A stretch of DNA of 44,787 nt from Thermoplasmatales archaeon SG8-52-3 (GTDB lineage Archaea; Thermoplasmatota; E2; DHVEG-1). The notes under the pieces were generated by a model. It was not told the DNA's origin and searched no databases. It saw nothing but the letters and a program-made list of their open reading frames with translations. The stretch covers positions 1 through 44,787 of the forward strand of contig LSSG01000059.1 of assembly GCA_001595915.1 (NCBI GenBank), in the 5' to 3' direction. Positions within the stretch are counted from its first letter, which is position 1. Each line of letters opens with the position of its first letter. Both the position numbers and the translations under genes were made by a program. This document shows positions 40,864 through 44,787 of this stretch, one piece after another.

Positions 40864-40917
40864 ATTGTTCAAAAACTAAAATAGATTATTATTTTTATTT
40901 AGATTGTTCAAAAAACT
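40864..40917 (+). repeat. Direct repeat ATTGTTCAAAAA-CT
   Basis: ATTGTTCAAAAACT (40864-40877) and ATTGTTCAAAAAACT (40903-40917) lie 39 nt apart in the gap before the small secreted protein. A weaker match (TTTGTTCAAAAATG) occurs near 43606. It could be a regulator site for secreted protein genes, but the AT bias makes chance matches likely. Confidence 0.35.
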
Positions 40918-40969
40918 GAAAGAATGTTTCAAGTAAAATAATTTAATAATATTTTTTGAGGTATTAAAA

Positions 40970-41260
40970 ATGAATAAAAAAGTATTTGGGATTGTGGCAA
41001 TAACAATATTAATTCTTGGGATTTCACTTGCCCAACCAGTAATGGCACAAAGAGAAGAGGAAAAGGTTAATGCAAAACTTATTGGTTTTATACGCATTGA
41101 TTCTTCAAAATATGAAATAAAAGGATTTGTTTTCTTTGGAAACAATGCAGGTGAATTAATTTTACTAAAACCAATAAATATCAAATATGTTGGAGATCCA
41201 ATATTTATTAGTCATCCTTTGCCATTCATCTATAATATAAAATATACTCCTGCAAAATAA
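40970..41260 (+). CDS. Small secreted protein, unknown
   Basis: This 96-residue protein begins with a clear signal peptide (KKVFGIVAITILILGISLAQPVMAQ; cleavage probably after MA). The mature part, about 72 residues, has a beta-rich pattern: AKLIGFIRI, YEIKGFVFF, LILLKPINIKYV. No cysteines are present. The family is not recognised. A T-rich terminator (41271-41298) follows. Confidence 0.7.
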   Translation: MNKKVFGIVAITILILGISLAQPVMAQREEEKVNAKLIGFIRIDSSKYEIKGFVFFGNNAGELILLKPINIKYVGDPIFISHPLPFIYNIKYTPAK

Positions 41261-41270
41261 TAAAATTAAA

Positions 41271-41298
41271 TATCTCTCCTCCCCTCTTTTTTTTATTT
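41271..41298 (+). terminator. T-rich terminator
   Basis: CTCTCCTCCCCTCTTTTTTT begins shortly after the stop codon of the small secreted protein gene and continues as a T run with one A. It lies between that gene and the convergent solute-binding protein gene. Confidence 0.55.
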
Positions 41299-41302
41299 TT
41301 TA

Positions 41303-42877
41303 TTATTTGAAAGAAATTTCTTCAACCCATATAAATAAACTAGGTCTTGGAGTCCATTCAATATTTTCTATAGTTCCATAAAAAGCCTTATTTGAAAAAA
41401 GAGGAATACAAGCTACATCTTCTGCTGCTATTGCAAATATTTCCTGAATGTAATCTTTTCTATTATCTGTAATCATTGTATCACATAGTATCTCACAAAG
41501 CGTGTCTAATTCACTATTTGAATAATTTCCATAGTTCCAAAGTCCTACACCTTCCTCAATATCAGGTGTATGGAGTAATAATTTTATAGTTGATTCAGCA
41601 TCGATTGGATTCCATCCTGTGATATATAGAGAGGTATTTCGATAATAAAGATTTGAATAATAATCAAATTGAGGTAGGGGTTTTAGTATAATACTAATAT
41701 TGATCTTTGAAAGCTGATTTGCGATTTCATTTGATATGTTTATCCATTTAGATGAGTCAGGAATATCTAAACCGATAGTAAATCCGTTTTCATAACCTGC
41801 TTCCTTCAAAAGATCTCTTGCTGTATCAATATCATATGCTAATCTAGTTATGTTAGGATTGTATCCAAATGTATGTGAAGTTATGAATTGGGATGCTGGA
41901 GTTGCAGAACCATTTAAAAATTTATCAATTAATGTTTCAATATTGATAGCATGGTACATTGCTTTTCTTACTTTCAAATCAGAAACAGGATTTTTTAAGT
42001 CTGGAAATCCATAGCTATTGTTAACTTTGAAATCAAAACTCATATATATTACTGCTGGAGTTTGTATGGCTTTTACTTCCAAACCTGCAGTACTTTTTAT
42101 TTCATCAACATAATCATTTGAAAGTTGAACAATATCTAATTCTCCAGATATAAGTGCATTTTTTAATTCTTCTGAATTGTTCATATTTTTAAAAGTCACT
42201 TTGTTAACGTCAGATTTACCCTTCCAGTAATCATCAAATCTTTCCAGAATAATATATTTTCCAGGTATATATTCAGATAATTTGTAGGCTCCAGTACCAA
42301 TCGGCCAAGTTTCGTTAGTATCTTCTGTTTTTATTATATAATCTTTTGAAAGAATAAAAAGAGTTCCTAATTTGTAAAGTAACATAGGATATGGTTTTTT
42401 AGTTATGATATCTATTGTATAATTATCCAATATTATAATTTTTGATATTGAATCGAGTTCTTCTTTATGGTAAGATGAATTTCTCATATATTCTATTGTA
42501 AATTTCACATCCTCTGCACTAAAATTATTACCATTATGAAATTTTACTCCTTCTCTTAAAAAAAATCTCCATGTAGTATTATCTGGATTATTCCAACTTT
42601 CTGCAAGGGCTGGTACATATTTAAAGGTTTTAGGATCCATTTCAGCCAAATAATTAAATAGATTAACATTTACGGAAAGAGAAGTAGTATCTCTAGTATG
42701 CATCCAAGGGTAAAATCCAGATATATTATATGTCATACCTATTATTATATCATAATCAGTTTTTTTATCTCCATTTTCAGTTTCATTTAAACATCCGGAT
42801 ATTAAAAAAATATTAAAAAACAGAATAAATAAAATCAAAAAATTAACAATTTTTTTTAACTTTATTTTTCTAAACAT
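41303..42877 (-). CDS. Family 5 solute-binding lipoprotein (peptide/nickel type)
   Basis: This 524-residue protein has a signal with lipobox (FLISGC), then the family 5 SBP fold: AESWNNPDNTTWRFFLREGVKFHNGNNFSAEDVKFT, SGELDIVQLS, VRKAMYHAINIETLID and LLKEAGYENGFTIGL. The protein binds oligopeptides or chelated metals outside the cell and delivers them to an ABC importer. No permease or ATPase for it is in the window, so it may pair with a system elsewhere. The mature part is anchored through the lipid-modified cysteine. Confidence 0.93.
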   Translation of the reverse strand: MFRKIKLKKIVNFLILFILFFNIFLISGCLNETENGDKKTDYDIIIGMTYNISGFYPWMHTRDTTSLSVNVNLFNYLAEMDPKTFKYVPALAESWNNPDNTTWRFFLREGVKFHNGNNFSAEDVKFTIEYMRNSSYHKEELDSISKIIILDNYTIDIITKKPYPMLLYKLGTLFILSKDYIIKTEDTNETWPIGTGAYKLSEYIPGKYIILERFDDYWKGKSDVNKVTFKNMNNSEELKNALISGELDIVQLSNDYVDEIKSTAGLEVKAIQTPAVIYMSFDFKVNNSYGFPDLKNPVSDLKVRKAMYHAINIETLIDKFLNGSATPASQFITSHTFGYNPNITRLAYDIDTARDLLKEAGYENGFTIGLDIPDSSKWINISNEIANQLSKINISIILKPLPQFDYYSNLYYRNTSLYITGWNPIDAESTIKLLLHTPDIEEGVGLWNYGNYSNSELDTLCEILCDTMITDNRKDYIQEIFAIAAEDVACIPLFSNKAFYGTIENIEWTPRPSLFIWVEEISFK

Positions 42878-43059
42878 TTTGATATAAACCTATTGTTTTA
42901 TAAAATATTAGATTACATTCCTATTTAAGTTTTTTTTCAAATCTTTTAACTTTTCAATATAAAATTTTTAAAAAATTATCATGTTTTACAAAAATTTACG
43001 CTTTTTTAGAAAAATATTCCTTGATTATAAAAAATAAAAAAAAAATTAGAAGAATTTTT

Positions 43060-43503
43060 TTATTCTTCAGTATATACAATTACTGCTTTTGCATTCCCTT
43101 GTAAATTAACTATTAATTGATCTTCAGTTGAACCATCGTTTGTATAAATTCCATAGTACCAAAATTGTCTCATGCCCCACACACCTGTAAGACCCGTATC
43201 TTGCCAAAGAATATCACCATCTTTTTCAGAGTATATGGTAACAGTGACATCTGGTTCCCTCCATTCTATTAACCAAAGGAAAACAAAAGCACGATCATCA
43301 CCATGTGGACGTATATAGAAGTGTTTGAACATGAGATATTGAAACAAGTTACCGGAGACTTTTTCAATGGTTCCTGTTGCTTCTATATAGCAGTCTTTAA
43401 AGACATCTTTTTTATTTCCATAAGTTGGAACTGCTGATATAGACGGAAGAAGTAGAGAAATCATTAGCATCACAATAAAAAATCCAATTATTTTTTTTCT
43501 CAT
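43060..43503 (-). CDS. Secreted beta-rich protein, unknown
   Basis: This 147-residue protein has a signal peptide (KKIIGFFIVMLMISLLLPSISA) and a beta-rich body of about 120 residues with many aromatic residues (KHFYIRPHGDDRAFVFLWLIEW; MRQFWYYGIYTNDG). GGAGG lies about 8 nt before its ATG. No family is recognised. The position between two other exported or membrane protein genes suggests a surface or cell-envelope role. Confidence 0.7.
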   Translation of the reverse strand: MRKKIIGFFIVMLMISLLLPSISAVPTYGNKKDVFKDCYIEATGTIEKVSGNLFQYLMFKHFYIRPHGDDRAFVFLWLIEWREPDVTVTIYSEKDGDILWQDTGLTGVWGMRQFWYYGIYTNDGSTEDQLIVNLQGNAKAVIVYTEE

Positions 43504-43631
43504 CTTTTTTCCTCCATTTCAATAATTTAAAAATTTTAAAAGATAATATAATTCTTACTATTAATTTCTTGAATAAAATAAAATAATTTACCTATTCAAT
43601 GAAGATTTGTTCAAAAATGGATTTTTTTTTT

Positions 43632-44787
43632 TTATTTAATCCTTTTTTTACATGATATTTTACATATTTTACAATCTTTCTTACAAGGTTCAAAATGAAT
43701 ATCTACATTGCATGAACCATATTCTTCTTCTAAACTTTTTTTAAGCCTATGACATAATTCGTGTGAGTCTTTAACTGACATATCTTTATTTACAATAAGA
43801 TGCATTTTTATGTCATCATTTTCTATTCCACGAAAAATCTGAATTTTATGAAATGAAATAATTTCTTTTTGATTATTTAAGATAGTTTCAATTACACGTT
43901 TTTTTATTTTTAAATCTAATTTTAACTCTTTTGGATCTAGATGAATAATTATTGAATAATTTGTTTCATTTTGAATATTATTTTCTAAATCATCTGCAAT
44001 TTTATGTGCTTCATTAAGTGTTAGATTACTATCAACCTCTGCATGAAGTGTTAGAATTTTTGTTGTACCATAATCATGGATTGAAATATCATGTATGCCA
44101 ATTACATGATCTGTATTTTTCGCAATTAATCTTATATTTTTTATCAAGTCTTGATCTGGACTTTGACCAATTAAAAAATTTGATGCAGTTTTTATTAGAT
44201 TAAAACCTACATAGATTATTATTACAGAAACAATTATTGCAAAAATAGGGTCAAGAATTGGAAAACCATATCTGGCTCCTAAAATACCAATTGCAACTCC
44301 AATTGATGAGATTGAATCACTTCTATGATGCCATGCATCTGCCTTTAGGACATCACTATTAATTTTTTTTGCTAAAAGATAAGAATATCTTGCCATTAAT
44401 TCTTTTAGTAATGCTGAAATTATCACAATTATACTAATAATTATTGCATATTCTGAATGTTCAATATTTTTTAAATTTATAATCCGCTCTATTGATTGTT
44501 CAATGAAGCCAAAACCTACAATAATAAGTAATACTGCAATTATCAAGGTTGCAATATATTCTGCTCTCCCATGGCCATAGGGATGTTCTTTATCTGGTTT
44601 TTTCTTTGCAGCCCTAAATCCAAATATTACGACACCTGATGTAGATATATCTGATAAAGAGTGTACACTGTCTGCAATTAATGCAATACTATTGATAAAC
44701 AAACCTAAAAATAGTTTTACTAAAAATATTATAATATTTCCAATAATACTTACAGTTGCTTCTAAATACCCATATTTTGCTCTAATA
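43632..44787 (-). CDS. Cation diffusion facilitator (CDF) metal transporter (N-terminus outside window)
   Basis: The frame is open to the window edge; a TTG at 44702 is only internal, since codons upstream of it encode YGYLEATVSIIGNIIIFLVK, a true first helix. Within the window the CDF features are ALIADSVHSLSD (helix 2), ADAWHHRSDSISS (helix 5, metal site HxxxD), a dimer-type cytoplasmic domain (GIHDISIHDYGTTKILTLHAEVD) and a cysteine-rich tail (EPCKKDCKICKISCKK). CDF proteins export Zn2+, Fe2+, Mn2+ or Co2+. The cysteine tail could sense or bind metal. Confidence 0.93.
   Translation of the reverse strand, partial: IRAKYGYLEATVSIIGNIIIFLVKLFLGLFINSIALIADSVHSLSDISTSGVVIFGFRAAKKKPDKEHPYGHGRAEYIATLIIAVLLIIVGFGFIEQSIERIINLKNIEHSEYAIIISIIVIISALLKELMARYSYLLAKKINSDVLKADAWHHRSDSISSIGVAIGILGARYGFPILDPIFAIIVSVIIIYVGFNLIKTASNFLIGQSPDQDLIKNIRLIAKNTDHVIGIHDISIHDYGTTKILTLHAEVDSNLTLNEAHKIADDLENNIQNETNYSIIIHLDPKELKLDLKIKKRVIETILNNQKEIISFHKIQIFRGIENDDIKMHLIVNKDMSVKDSHELCHRLKKSLEEEYGSCNVDIHFEPCKKDCKICKISCKKRIK

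Noticed and set aside
40864-43620. ATTGTTCAAAAACT repeats as ends of a mobile element
   Set aside because: No transposase or target duplication is present. The third match is weak and AT-rich sequence gives such matches by chance.
1-44787. CRISPR array, tRNA or rRNA genes
   Set aside because: No regularly spaced identical repeats of 25-40 nt and no tRNA-like T-loop signature were seen. A covariance search could still find a divergent tRNA.

Overview
The window is a very AT-rich chromosomal segment of an archaeon. The evidence is a group II chaperonin (thermosome), an archaeal proteasome alpha subunit, ribosomal proteins uL16 (L10e) and eS17, an AlaX editing protein, Bat-type and Lrp-type regulators, TATA-box promoters, and a mixture of Shine-Dalgarno-led and apparently leaderless genes. 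A euryarchaeal lineage, possibly Thermoplasmatota, seems most likely, but no marker here settles it. No rRNA, tRNA, CRISPR array, transposase or phage gene was seen.

Layout. 1-4.2 kb: a truncated secreted protein with cadherin-like repeats, a small internally duplicated membrane protein, a decayed amino-acid ABC transporter, and a secreted calcium-binding metalloprotease. 4.2-11.6 kb: a membrane and ion-homeostasis block, mostly on the minus strand, with three tandem DUF2238-like paralogs, CorA, a CNNM/CBS protein, two MscS-type channels and an HPP protein. 11.6-13.7 kb: an Sm-like small protein, a UPF0316 protein, and a proteasome alpha gene overlapping a DUF202-like gene. 13.9-21.5 kb: a cluster around glutamate and peptide stereochemistry, with a threonine-synthase-like PLP enzyme, DUF1611 (DgcN-like), a MurL-like PP-loop protein, a GNAT, an M14-like zinc hydrolase, a dipeptide epimerase (DgcA/AEE-like) and small cysteine proteins. 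21.5-22.6 kb: uL16, eS17 and a stand-alone ArsR-type sensor domain. 22.8-28.8 kb: small proteins, a fasciclin domain, an aminotransferase, the thermosome and an Lrp regulator. 28.8-33.7 kb: microproteins, possible structured RNAs, a duplicated AhpD-like protein, a TauE/SafE exporter, a DUF2061 gene with an early stop, an AbrB-like protein, Hsp20 and a divergent HTH regulator. 33.7-38.2 kb: zinc-binding and TfoX-like proteins, a Bat-like regulator divergent from an ABC exporter with a zinc ribbon, and a decayed gcvH. 38.2-44.8 kb: a class V aminotransferase, AlaX, secreted proteins, a family 5 solute-binding protein and a CDF metal transporter cut by the window end.

How the genes may work together. 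The most interesting group is the 13.9-20.8 kb cluster. Its enzyme families correspond to bacterial enzymes that make, epimerise, acetylate or release D-glutamate and D-Glu-containing peptides. That is unexpected in an archaeon with no peptidoglycan genes in view, and could mean salvage of bacterial muropeptides, a D-glutamate catabolic route, or synthesis of an unknown D-Glu-containing peptide. A second theme is stress control: the thermosome, Hsp20 and ribosomal-protein promoters each carry a distinct inverted repeat near the TATA box. A third is gene decay: at least three genes carry lesions (ABC transporter, DUF2061, gcvH), although sequencing error cannot be excluded for the last two.
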